A DNA stretch of 14,553 nt, taken from Lachnospiraceae bacterium (GTDB lineage Bacteria; Bacillota; Clostridia; Lachnospirales; Lachnospiraceae). A model generated the notes under the pieces. That model was given only the letters and a program-made list of their open reading frames with translations, was not told the DNA's origin and did no database searches. Location: positions 1-14,553 of the forward strand of contig JAGDAL010000150.1 of the NCBI GenBank assembly GCA_017959525.1, in the 5' to 3' direction. Shown piece after piece: positions 6,930 through 13,375 of the stretch (the first letter of the stretch is position 1; the number at the start of each line of letters is the position of its first letter). A program made the position numbers and the translations under genes.

Positions 6930-8456
6930 ATGAACAGTCAAACTTTGAGAGAGGCAAGAAAATACGAAGAGGCCTTTGAGAAATTAATACCTGCGGAGGC
7001 AAGACCGCAATTTCACCTCTCTCCGAGGGTGGGCTGGATGAATGATCCCAACGGGTTTTGCATCTACAAGAACCAATATCATCTTTTTTATCAGTACCAT
7101 CCGTATGATGCACAATGGGGCCCGATGCATTGGGGTCATGCAGTAAGCGATGACTTGCTGCACTGGGAGTACCTTCCGGCTGCAATGGCACCGGATGAAT
7201 ACTATGACAAGGATGGCGTCTTCTCCGGAAGCGCCATCGAATTACCGGATGGCAGACACCTTCTGGTATATACCGGTGTAATGAAACGAACCGTGGAGAA
7301 CGGTCAGATGAAAGAATTCCAGACCCAGTGCATCGCCATTGGAGACGGAGTGGATTATAAAAAATGCGAGCAAAACCCGGTGATGGGAACGGACGTGATT
7401 CCGGATGGATGTTCCAAGACAGACTTCCGCGATCCGAAAATCTGGCGTAAGGCCGACGGTTCCTATCGCTGTATGGTAGCCAATCGCGCAGAAGACGGAA
7501 CCGGACAGCTACTCTTGTTCCGAAGCTTCGACGGTATCCAGTGGGATTATGAGAAGGTATTTGCCAAGAATAACGGCAGATACGGTAGCATGTGGGAATG
7601 CCCGGACTTCTTTGAGTTGGACGGATGCGGTGTAATTTTCACCAGCCCGCAGGATATGCTGCCGGAAGGCTTCGAGTTCCACAACGGTAACGGTACGTTG
7701 TGTCTCATCGGATCCTATGACGATGCCACAGATACCTTTACCGAAGACCACGTTCAGGCAGTGGACTACGGCATTGATTTCTATGCTATGCAGACCATCC
7801 TTGCTAAGGACGGCCGTCGGATTATGATTGGCTGGATGCAGAACTGGGATACTGCCGGAGCCCACGATCGCAACGATCCGTGGTTCGGCCAGATGTCCTT
7901 GCCTCGTGAAATTCATATTAAGAACAATCGTCTGTACCAGAATCCGATTCGTGAAATTGAATCCATGCGAAGCGACAAGGTGGAGTATCGGGATGTTCTA
8001 ATCAAGGGGGAGAATGATATCCGCCAGAAGACATCCGAGACCTTGGTGAATGCTGTTGCATTGGATCAGATTCAAGGTAGATGTATTGACATGGAACTGG
8101 AGATTGCTCCGGAAGATGTCAATTGCATGTATGATAAATTCACGCTGTCAGTAGCATGTAATGAGAAGTTCCATACCGACATTGTCTTCCGTCCGAAAGA
8201 GAATATCGTCAAGATTGACCGTAAGTTCTCCGGATCCCGAAGAGCAGTTGTCCACCAGAGGCGTGCCCATATTCCGTTCCGTGACGGTAAGATTAAGATG
8301 AGACTCATCTTAGATCGATTCAGTATGGAAGCATTTTTCGAAGATGGGGCTTATGCAATGACAGCAACCCTCCCAACCGATATTGCCTGTGACGGTATCT
8401 TCTTCAGCACGAATGAAGACGTCCGGGTGAATATCACCAAATACAATCTCACATAA
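6930..8456 (+). CDS. Glycoside hydrolase family 32 beta-fructosidase (sucrase or fructo-oligosaccharide hydrolase), cytoplasmic
   Basis: A 508-residue GH32 enzyme that hydrolyses terminal beta-fructofuranosyl bonds in sucrose, sucrose-6-phosphate or fructo-oligosaccharides. All three catalytic motifs are present: WMNDPNG (36-42) with nucleophile Asp39, RDP (167-169) with the transition-state-stabilising Asp168, and WECPD with acid/base Glu223. The beta-propeller is followed by a C-terminal beta-sandwich with the usual late motif (MEAFFEDG). There is no signal peptide, so it acts inside the cell on imported sugar. Length is normal for SacA/ScrB-type enzymes. Because uptake is by an ABC system rather than a PTS, unphosphorylated sucrose or kestose-type oligomers are likelier substrates than sucrose-6-phosphate. 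The gene lies 28 bases after the binding-protein gene, has an AAAGGAA ribosome site and is the last gene before a strong terminator. Confidence 0.94.
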   Translation: MNSQTLREARKYEEAFEKLIPAEARPQFHLSPRVGWMNDPNGFCIYKNQYHLFYQYHPYDAQWGPMHWGHAVSDDLLHWEYLPAAMAPDEYYDKDGVFSGSAIELPDGRHLLVYTGVMKRTVENGQMKEFQTQCIAIGDGVDYKKCEQNPVMGTDVIPDGCSKTDFRDPKIWRKADGSYRCMVANRAEDGTGQLLLFRSFDGIQWDYEKVFAKNNGRYGSMWECPDFFELDGCGVIFTSPQDMLPEGFEFHNGNGTLCLIGSYDDATDTFTEDHVQAVDYGIDFYAMQTILAKDGRRIMIGWMQNWDTAGAHDRNDPWFGQMSLPREIHIKNNRLYQNPIREIESMRSDKVEYRDVLIKGENDIRQKTSETLVNAVALDQIQGRCIDMELEIAPEDVNCMYDKFTLSVACNEKFHTDIVFRPKENIVKIDRKFSGSRRAVVHQRRAHIPFRDGKIKMRLILDRFSMEAFFEDGAYAMTATLPTDIACDGIFFSTNEDVRVNITKYNLT

Positions 8457-8479
8457 CTTTTATAAAACGCATGAAAAAA

Positions 8480-8515
8480 GAGAAAAACACTCGCAGCCCC
8501 GCGGGTGTTTTTCTC
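8480..8515 (+). terminator. Intrinsic terminator of the sugar ABC-GH32 operon
   Basis: GAGAAAAACACTCGC (8480-8494) pairs with GCGGGTGTTTTTCTC (8501-8515) around a 6-base loop: a 15-base stem with a single wobble. The T-run lies in the right arm, and a matching A-run in the left arm means it could also act on transcripts from the other side. It lies 24 bases after the GH32 stop. Confidence 0.85.
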
Positions 8516-8521
8516 ATTTAT

Positions 8522-8535
8522 AGAATAAATATTCA
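8522..8535. promoter_or_regulatory. ARG-box-like element upstream of amino-acid transporter operon 1
   Basis: AGAATAAATATTCA is close to the ArgR/AhrC box core TGAATAAAAATTCA. It lies about 31 bases upstream of the -35 and is the first of four related elements (starts at 8522, 8552, 8584 and 8615). Confidence 0.5.
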
Positions 8536-8551
8536 AAAAAATAATTAAAAA

Positions 8552-8597
8552 TGTATAAATATGAGTTGACATCCTAGATTTAATGTATTAATATGCA
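8552..8597. promoter_or_regulatory. Two weaker ARG-box-like elements overlapping promoter 1
   Basis: TGTATAAATATGAG (8552-8565) ends directly before the -35, and TGTATTAATATGCA (8584-8597) covers the -10. Each keeps the A-T positions shared with the stronger boxes but loses part of the TTCA arm. Their spacing of about 31 bases from each other and from the outer boxes is the main reason to list them; alone they could be chance AT-rich matches. Confidence 0.3.
8566..8594 (+). promoter_or_regulatory. Predicted promoter of amino-acid transporter operon 1
   Basis: TTGACA (8566-8571) and TAATAT (8589-8594) are separated by 17 bases. The predicted start near 8601 gives a short leader of about 44 bases that contains the best ARG box and the ribosome site, with no room for an attenuator. 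Confidence 0.75.
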
Positions 8598-8614
8598 TTC
8601 ATACATACAAGAAA

Positions 8615-8628
8615 TGAATAAACATTCA
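8615..8628. promoter_or_regulatory. ARG box (ArgR/AhrC operator) in the leader of operon 1
   Basis: TGAATAAACATTCA is a 5-base palindrome around AAAC and fits the ArgR consensus of Gram-positive bacteria (TGAATAAAAATTCA) with one difference. It lies about 15 bases after the predicted start and touches the ribosome site (AAAGGA from 8628), a repressing position. The same 13 bases recur upstream of operon 2. Confidence 0.7.
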
Positions 8629-8644
8629 AAGGATGGTGCCCGAT

Positions 8645-9430
8645 ATGAAAAAAGGAAAAAAGATTCTCTCAACATTATTGATATTAGCATCCATGAGCGT
8701 GCTTGTGGGATGCGGAACTTCCTCCGATGGAGCGGCTGCAGCGGCAACCACAGGAGATGGCACCGGTGCAACACTGGTCATGGCAACCAACGCAGCCTTC
8801 CCTCCATACGAGTATGTGGAGAACGGGGAATATGTAGGAATTGACGTAGAAATCTCACAGAAGATTGCTGATGAGCTGGGCATGGAATTGGAAATCAAGG
8901 ACGTAGAGTTCGGATCCATCGTAGCCGGCGTACAGAGTGGCAAGTATGACATGGGTATGGCCGGTATGACCGTGACGGAAGACCGGAAGAAGAGTGTTAA
9001 CTTCTCTAACACTTACGCAACCGCCGTACAGTCCATTATCGTACCAAGCGGCTCCGCAATCGCTTCCGTAGACGATTTAAGCTCCGAGATCAAGATCGGT
9101 GTGCAGCAGGATACCACCGGTGATATCTACGCATCCGATGAGTACGGCGATGCAGTGGTTCGTTACAAGAACGGTGCCGATGCGGTACAGGCTTTGGTGT
9201 CAGGCAAGGTAGATTGTGTTATCATTGATAATGAACCGGCCAAGTCCTTCGTATCCGCCAATGAAGGCCTTACCATCTTAGACAGCGCATATGCCGAAGA
9301 AGAATATGCCATCTGCGTTTCTAAGGACAATGAGGCATTACTGAATGATATCAACGGAGCACTTGCCAAGCTACAAGAAGATGGAACCATCGATGCGATT
9401 GTTTCCAAATACATCCCGGCAGAGGATTAA
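8645..9430 (+). CDS. Amino-acid ABC transporter substrate-binding lipoprotein, operon 1 (probably arginine or other basic amino acid)
   Basis: A 261-residue family 3 solute-binding protein that captures a polar amino acid outside the cell. The signal peptide ends in a lipobox (LVGC, Cys23), so it is membrane-tethered, followed by an Ala/Thr/Gly-rich linker. Family motifs are FPPYEY (52-57, aromatic ligand clamp), GMAGMTVTEDR (104-114, Arg114 expected to hold the alpha-carboxylate), GVQQDTTGD (152-160) and IIDNEPA (Asp195 expected near the alpha-amino group). I chose ATG 8645 rather than the in-frame ATG at 8633: it gives the same length as the paralogue and the same lipobox position, and the ribosome site AAAGGATGGTG precedes it. 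Arginine or basic amino-acid specificity is inferred from ARG boxes and the downstream RocB-type gene, not proved by the protein. It corresponds to B. subtilis ArtP in role. Confidence 0.92.
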   Translation: MKKGKKILSTLLILASMSVLVGCGTSSDGAAAAATTGDGTGATLVMATNAAFPPYEYVENGEYVGIDVEISQKIADELGMELEIKDVEFGSIVAGVQSGKYDMGMAGMTVTEDRKKSVNFSNTYATAVQSIIVPSGSAIASVDDLSSEIKIGVQQDTTGDIYASDEYGDAVVRYKNGADAVQALVSGKVDCVIIDNEPAKSFVSANEGLTILDSAYAEEEYAICVSKDNEALLNDINGALAKLQEDGTIDAIVSKYIPAED

Positions 9431-9432
9431 GA

Positions 9433-10155
9433 ATGAGCGACTTTATCACACAATTTCAATTTGTATTTCTAGAAAGTGAACGATATCAATTGGTACTCCA
9501 AGGCCTGCTTGCGACCTTGGAGATTACCTTTTTTGCGGTACTGATCGGTATCGTGCTTGGAACCCTGGTAGCATCCGTGCGTTCCACCTATGATAAGAAC
9601 CAGGAAGAGTTAAAAAAGCATGGCGGCATTGGGTATTTTGCCCTGGCCGTTGCCAACGTGATCTGCAAAATTTATTTGACGGTGATCCGTGGAACTCCGG
9701 CCGTGGTTCAGCTTCTGATTGCATATTTTATCATTTTTGCATCTTCCAATAACGATATCCAGATTGCGATTTTTGCCTTCGGCGTGAACTCCGGAGCATA
9801 CGTAGCAGAAATCATCCGTGCCGGCATTATGTCCGTGGATAACGGCCAGTTTGAGGCAGGTCGATCCCTTGGATTTACCTATGTGCAGACCATGATTTAT
9901 GTCATTATTCCGCAGATGGTTAAGAACGTATTACCTGCACTTTGTAACGAGTTTATCGTCTTAATTAAGGAGACTTCCGTAGCCGGATATATCGGCATTA
10001 TGGACTTGACCAAGGCCGGCGATTTGATTCGCGGACGTACCTTCTCCGCCTTTTTGCCACTGATTGGAGTGGCAGCCATCTACCTGTTTTTGGTGATGAT
10101 TCTCACCTGGCTGGTAGGCAAGTTAGAGAGGAGGTTGCGTGTCAATGAGCGATAA
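9433..10155 (+). CDS. Amino-acid ABC transporter permease, operon 1 (HisM/ArtQ type)
   Basis: A 240-residue integral membrane permease of the polar amino-acid uptake family, probably a homodimer because only one permease gene is present. It has the family hallmarks YLTVIRGTP (81-89) and the ATPase-coupling loop [20 protein letters not shown] (141-160), with about five membrane segments. The ATG starts two bases after the binding-protein stop; its ribosome site (AGAGGA) lies inside the last codons of that gene, so translation is probably coupled. Between the first and second membrane segments is a hydrophilic insert (about residues 50-66, [15 protein letters not shown]) that is also present in the paralogue. 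The C-terminus (RRLRVNER) overlaps the ATPase start. Confidence 0.93.
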   Translation: MSDFITQFQFVFLESERYQLVLQGLLATLEITFFAVLIGIVLGTLVASVRSTYDKNQEELKKHGGIGYFALAVANVICKIYLTVIRGTPAVVQLLIAYFIIFASSNNDIQIAIFAFGVNSGAYVAEIIRAGIMSVDNGQFEAGRSLGFTYVQTMIYVIIPQMVKNVLPALCNEFIVLIKETSVAGYIGIMDLTKAGDLIRGRTFSAFLPLIGVAAIYLFLVMILTWLVGKLERRLRVNER

Positions 10156-10888
10156 GAAAATCATTCGCGTAGAGCATTTGAAAAAGTATTATAAGGGCGA
10201 CAAAATCAAGGCGTTGGATGATATCTCCATTGACGTAACGGAAGGGGAAGTGGTGGTGATCATCGGACCATCCGGATCCGGCAAATCCACCCTGCTTCGT
10301 TCCCTGAATCTCCTTGAGATTCCTACAGACGGCGATATCTATGTGGACGATGTAGCTATCACTGATCCCAAGGTGAACATCAATAAGCATCGCCAGAAAA
10401 TGGGCATGGTATTCCAGCATTTTAACCTCTTTCCGAACATGACCATCCTTCGGAATCTGACCATTGCGCCGATGAAGTTACTGGGGGTATCCAAGGCAGA
10501 CGCGGAGGGGAAGGCCATGGAGCTTTTAGAGCGTGTAGGTCTTGCAGATCGTGCAGGAGCCTATCCGGACCAGTTGTCCGGTGGTCAGAAGCAACGTATC
10601 GCTATTGTCCGTGCCCTATGTATGAACCCAGAGATTATGCTCTTTGATGAGCCGACTTCTGCCTTAGATCCGGAAATGGTTGGCGAGGTATTGGATGTTA
10701 TGAAAGAGTTGGCCTCCGACGGTATGAGCATGGTGGTGGTGACCCACGAGATGGGATTTGCCAGAGAGGTGGCAGACAAGGTGATTTTCATGGATGAAGG
10801 ACAGCTTATCGAAGAGGGAACTCCGGAGGAGATTTTCGATCATCCGAAGTCCGAGAGACTGCAGTCTTTCTTACAGAAAGTCATCTAA
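10145..10888 (+). CDS. Amino-acid ABC transporter ATP-binding protein, operon 1 (GlnQ/ArtR type)
   Basis: A complete 247-residue ABC ATPase powering the upstream permease. Walker [10 protein letters not shown] is at 41-49, signature LSGGQ at 144-148, Walker B MLFDE with Asp168 and catalytic Glu169, and the switch His201 in VVTHEMGFA. The [11 protein letters not shown] segment is the Q-loop typical of polar amino-acid ATPases. Two starts fit: GTG at 10139 (four bases after AGGAGG) and ATG at 10145 (ten bases after). I chose ATG, but GTG is possible and would add two residues. Either way the gene overlaps the permease end by 11 or 17 bases, implying translational coupling. The same overlap sequence is kept in operon 2. 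Confidence 0.93.
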   Translation: MSDKKIIRVEHLKKYYKGDKIKALDDISIDVTEGEVVVIIGPSGSGKSTLLRSLNLLEIPTDGDIYVDDVAITDPKVNINKHRQKMGMVFQHFNLFPNMTILRNLTIAPMKLLGVSKADAEGKAMELLERVGLADRAGAYPDQLSGGQKQRIAIVRALCMNPEIMLFDEPTSALDPEMVGEVLDVMKELASDGMSMVVVTHEMGFAREVADKVIFMDEGQLIEEGTPEEIFDHPKSERLQSFLQKVI

Positions 10889-10914
10889 TCGGCCGTATAT
10901 TTATTTACAGAAAA

Positions 10915-10928
10915 TGAATAAACATTCT
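10915..10928. promoter_or_regulatory. ARG box upstream of operon 2
   Basis: TGAATAAACATTCT repeats the first 13 bases of the box in the operon 1 leader. Here it lies directly upstream of the -35 (starting at 10931), so it could mediate activation or partial repression, unlike the downstream box of operon 1. A weaker AT-rich match at 10896-10909 is too poor to call. Confidence 0.65.
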
Positions 10929-10930
10929 TG

Positions 10931-10960
10931 TTGACAGTGAAAAGAGGGAAATGCTATCAT
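10931..10960 (+). promoter_or_regulatory. Predicted promoter of amino-acid transporter operon 2
   Basis: TTGACA (10931-10936) and TATCAT (10955-10960) are separated by 18 bases, with a TGC extension before the -10 that compensates for the long spacer. The predicted start near 10967 lies about 26 bases before a terminator hairpin and about 106 bases before the first gene. Confidence 0.7.
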
Positions 10961-10992
10961 CCCAAATAACAAAAGACAACTTGGATGTGCAA

Positions 10993-11028
10993 AGGAGCAT
11001 GTGTCGAAAGACATGTGCTCCTTTTTTT
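10993..11028 (+). terminator. Intrinsic terminator or attenuator between promoter 2 and its first gene
   Basis: AGGAGCATGTGTC (10993-11005) pairs fully, counting two wobbles, with GACATGTGCTCCT (11010-11022) around a GAAA tetraloop, and seven T follow. It is a textbook terminator. It could end operon 1, whose stop lies 105 bases upstream, but it also lies downstream of promoter 2. Nothing between 11029 and the ATG at 11073 looks like a promoter, so operon 2 must be read through it. Confidence 0.85.
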
Positions 11029-11072
11029 ATTATCTAGCATCCGGGTAATAGACAAGAAGGAAGGTAAGGAAG

Positions 11073-11858
11073 ATGAAGAGAAGAAAGTTTATGGCCATGG
11101 GACTGGCAATGCTGTGTTTGGGAACACTGCTGGTAGGATGCGGTACCAAGAATCCTACTGCAAAGGTAGAAGGTGCGGTGACCTCTGAGGACAAGGCAAC
11201 ACTTGTTATGGCAACCAATGCAACCTTTCCACCGTATGAGTATGTGGATAACAACGAATATGAGGGCATTGATGTGGAAATCGCCCGGGAAATTGCGAGA
11301 GAACTTGGATTAGAGTTAGAGATTGAAGATGTGGAGTTCGGTTCCATTATTGCCGGTGTAGAGAGCGGTAAGTTTGATATGGGTATGGCAGGCATGACCG
11401 TTACCGAGGAGCGTTTGCAGAGCGTGAATTTCTCAGATACCTATGCAACCGCTGTTCAGTCTGTCATTGTACCGGAAGGTTCCGCCATTGCATCCGTGGA
11501 TGATATCACCTCCGAGATGAAGATTGGTGTACAGCAGGATACCACCGGTGATATTTATGCTTCCGATGATTACGGCGATGCAGTGGTTCGTTACAAGAAC
11601 GGTGCAGATGCGGTTCAGGCATTGGTAGCAGGCAAGGTGGACTGTGTGATTATCGATAGCGAGCCGGCCAAGGCTTATGTGGGAGCCAACGAAGGACTTG
11701 TCATCTTAGACAGTGCCTATGCCGAAGAAGAATATGCCATCTGTATTGCCAAGGACAACGAGGCATTGCTTGCAGATATCAACGGAGCACTTGCCAAGTT
11801 AAAAGAGAACGGAACCATTGATGCAATCGTTTCCAAGTATATTCCGGCTGAGGACTAG
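11073..11858 (+). CDS. Amino-acid ABC transporter substrate-binding lipoprotein, operon 2 (paralogue of the 8645 gene)
   Basis: A 261-residue family 3 solute-binding protein, exactly as long as its operon 1 paralogue. The lipobox Cys is again residue 23 (LVGC). The signal peptide and linker differ almost completely, but from ATLVMATN onward the two proteins differ at only about 34 of some 220 positions by eye. The ligand motifs FPPYEY, GMAGMTVTEER and QQDTTGD are kept, so ligand class is probably the same with possible changes in affinity or range. Several substitutions are charge changes (K to E, V to E, S to E). The ATG follows a run of weak ribosome sites (AAGGAAGGTAAGGAAG). Expression depends on reading through the hairpin at 10993-11028. 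Confidence 0.92.
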   Translation: MKRRKFMAMGLAMLCLGTLLVGCGTKNPTAKVEGAVTSEDKATLVMATNATFPPYEYVDNNEYEGIDVEIAREIARELGLELEIEDVEFGSIIAGVESGKFDMGMAGMTVTEERLQSVNFSDTYATAVQSVIVPEGSAIASVDDITSEMKIGVQQDTTGDIYASDDYGDAVVRYKNGADAVQALVAGKVDCVIIDSEPAKAYVGANEGLVILDSAYAEEEYAICIAKDNEALLADINGALAKLKENGTIDAIVSKYIPAED

Positions 11859-11860
11859 AT

Positions 11861-12592
11861 ATGATGTGGTTGAGTAGTATGATTGGGGATTTTCGATTTG
11901 TATTTCTAGACAGCAACCGTTATATGCTGGTGTTGGAAGGCTTGTTTGTAACCTTAGAGATTACCTTCTTCGCCGTATTAATCGGCATCGCACTTGGTAT
12001 TCTCGTAGCATCTGTTCGTTCCACCTATGACAAGAACGAAGAGGCGCTGAAGAAACAAAAAGGGTTGGGGTTTTATGCATTATATATTGCCAATGCGGTT
12101 TGTAAGATTTATTTGACGGTGATTCGCGGGACACCGACGGTGGTACAACTTCTGATTGCGTACTTCATTATTTTTGCCACCTCCACCAGCGACGTGAACA
12201 TTGCCATCTTTGCCTTCGGATTGAACTCCGGTGCATACGTGGCAGAAATCGTCCGGGCCGGCATCATGTCCATCGACAATGGGCAGTTTGAGGCAGGTCG
12301 ATCCCTGGGATTTACCTATGCACAGACCATGTGGTATGTCATCATCCCGCAAATGATTAAGAACGTACTTCCTGCCTTGTGCAACGAGTTCATCGTCTTA
12401 ATAAAGGAAACCTCCATTGCAGGTTACATCGGCATCATGGATTTGACCAAAGCGGGAGATTTGATTCGCGGACGAACCTTCTCCGCATTCTTGCCACTGC
12501 TTGGTGTAGCAGCCATTTATCTGGTATTGATTCTGATGTTGACTTACATGGTAGAAAAATTGGAACGGAGGTTACGTGTCAATGAGCGATAA
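11861..12592 (+). CDS. Amino-acid ABC transporter permease, operon 2
   Basis: A 243-residue paralogue of the permease at 9433, with the same YLTVIRGTP block and coupling loop ([20 protein letters not shown]). It starts two bases after the binding-protein stop. Two adjacent ATG codons (11861 and 11864) are possible; AGGA (11851-11854) gives normal spacing to the first. The N-terminus is three residues longer than the paralogue and unlike it over the first ten residues, whereas from FVFLD onward the two are closely similar. The hydrophilic insert after the first membrane segment is kept. The 3' end overlaps the ATPase gene in the same way as in operon 1. Confidence 0.93.
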   Translation: MMWLSSMIGDFRFVFLDSNRYMLVLEGLFVTLEITFFAVLIGIALGILVASVRSTYDKNEEALKKQKGLGFYALYIANAVCKIYLTVIRGTPTVVQLLIAYFIIFATSTSDVNIAIFAFGLNSGAYVAEIVRAGIMSIDNGQFEAGRSLGFTYAQTMWYVIIPQMIKNVLPALCNEFIVLIKETSIAGYIGIMDLTKAGDLIRGRTFSAFLPLLGVAAIYLVLILMLTYMVEKLERRLRVNER

Positions 12593-13325
12593 TCGAATTA
12601 TCCGGGTGGAGCATTTGAAGAAACATTATAAGGGCGGCAAAATCAAAGCCCTGGATGATGTCTCCATCGATGTCAAAGAAGGGGAAGTGGTTGTCATCAT
12701 TGGACCAAGCGGTTCCGGAAAGTCCACCTTGCTTCGTTCCTTGAATCTGTTGGAAATCCCAACGGAGGGAGATATCTATGTGGATGACGGCATTATCACG
12801 GATACGAAGTGCGACATCAATCGCCATCGCATGAAGATGGGCATGGTGTTCCAGCATTTTAATCTGTTTCCGAACATGACCATCCTTCGTAATCTTACCA
12901 TTGCACCGGAGAAGCTATTAAAGATGCCAAGGGAAGAGGCGATGGCCAAGGCCATGGAGCTATTAAATCGGGTTGGTCTTGGGGAACGGGCCTTAAGTTA
13001 TCCAAGCCAGTTGTCCGGCGGACAGAAGCAGCGTATCGCCATTGTGCGTGCCTTGTGTATGAATCCAAAGATTCTGCTTTTTGATGAGCCGACTTCCGCC
13101 TTAGATCCGGAAATGGTTGGGGAAGTCTTGGATGTCATGAAGGAACTGGCCGGGGAAGGCATGAGCATGGTGGTAGTCACCCATGAGATGGGATTCGCCA
13201 GAGAAGTGGCAGACAAGGTGATTTTCATGGATGCCGGACAGGTCATCGAACAGGGAACGCCGGAAGAAATCTTCGATCATCCGAAGTCCGAGCGATTACA
13301 AACATTTTTACAAAAAGTACTATAG
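12582..13325 (+). CDS. Amino-acid ABC transporter ATP-binding protein, operon 2
   Basis: A complete 247-residue ABC ATPase, paralogue of the gene at 10145, with Walker [10 protein letters not shown] (41-49), LSGGQKQR, Walker [14 protein letters not shown] and the switch His in VVTHEMGFA all intact. GTG at 12576 (four bases after GGAGG) or ATG at 12582 (ten bases after) could start it; the choice mirrors operon 1. Most differences from the paralogue lie in the helical region between the Q-loop and the signature (residues about 105-140), the part that can vary between transporters. It may be interchangeable with the operon 1 ATPase because the permease coupling loops are nearly the same. Confidence 0.93.
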   Translation: MSDNRIIRVEHLKKHYKGGKIKALDDVSIDVKEGEVVVIIGPSGSGKSTLLRSLNLLEIPTEGDIYVDDGIITDTKCDINRHRMKMGMVFQHFNLFPNMTILRNLTIAPEKLLKMPREEAMAKAMELLNRVGLGERALSYPSQLSGGQKQRIAIVRALCMNPKILLFDEPTSALDPEMVGEVLDVMKELAGEGMSMVVVTHEMGFAREVADKVIFMDAGQVIEQGTPEEIFDHPKSERLQTFLQKVL

Positions 13326-13332
13326 GAGCAAA

Positions 13333-13371
13333 GGAGCTTACATTCGAAAGAGACGTATGCTCCGTTTTTTT
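13333..13371 (+). terminator. Terminator-like hairpin between ATPase 2 and the RocB-type gene
   Basis: An imperfect stem (GGAGCTTACATTC with GAGACGTATGCTCC, with mismatches and a bulge) is capped by GAAA and followed by G and seven T. It starts eight bases after the ATPase stop. It resembles the hairpin at 10993: both begin GCAAAGGAGC, contain TCGAAAGA and end TGCTCC-type followed by seven T. The next gene begins five bases after the T-run. Confidence 0.75.
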
Positions 13372-13375
13372 ATAT

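Larger units (their letters stand above)
8645..13325 (+). repeat. Tandem gene-block duplication of a three-gene amino-acid ABC transporter
   Basis: Genes at 8645-10888 and 11073-13325 are direct repeats of the same binding protein, permease and ATPase order with the same intergenic geometry. Coding similarity is high but third positions have diverged, so the duplication is not very recent. Short identical tracts remain, for example 35 bases at 9143-9177 and 11571-11605. Control regions and signal peptides are not conserved apart from the ARG box and the terminator-like hairpins. Confidence 0.9.

Noticed and set aside
8633..8644. Upstream ATG for the operon 1 binding protein
   Set aside because: It overlaps the ribosome site itself, and only the 8645 start matches the paralogue in length and lipobox position.
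10896..10909. A second ARG box upstream of operon 2 (TATATTTATTTACA)
   Set aside because: It loses the G and most of both TGAAT/ATTCA arms, and its spacing to the clear box is not that seen in operon 1.
10961..11072. T-box or known riboswitch in the operon 2 leader
   Set aside because: The leader before the terminator is only about 26 bases and lacks the T-box core motif or any aptamer I recognise.
10985..11188. A 67-codon frame starting in the operon 2 leader as a leader peptide
   Set aside because: There is no ribosome site, it runs through the terminator and overlaps the binding-protein gene in another frame, and there is no run of arginine codons as an attenuator peptide would need.
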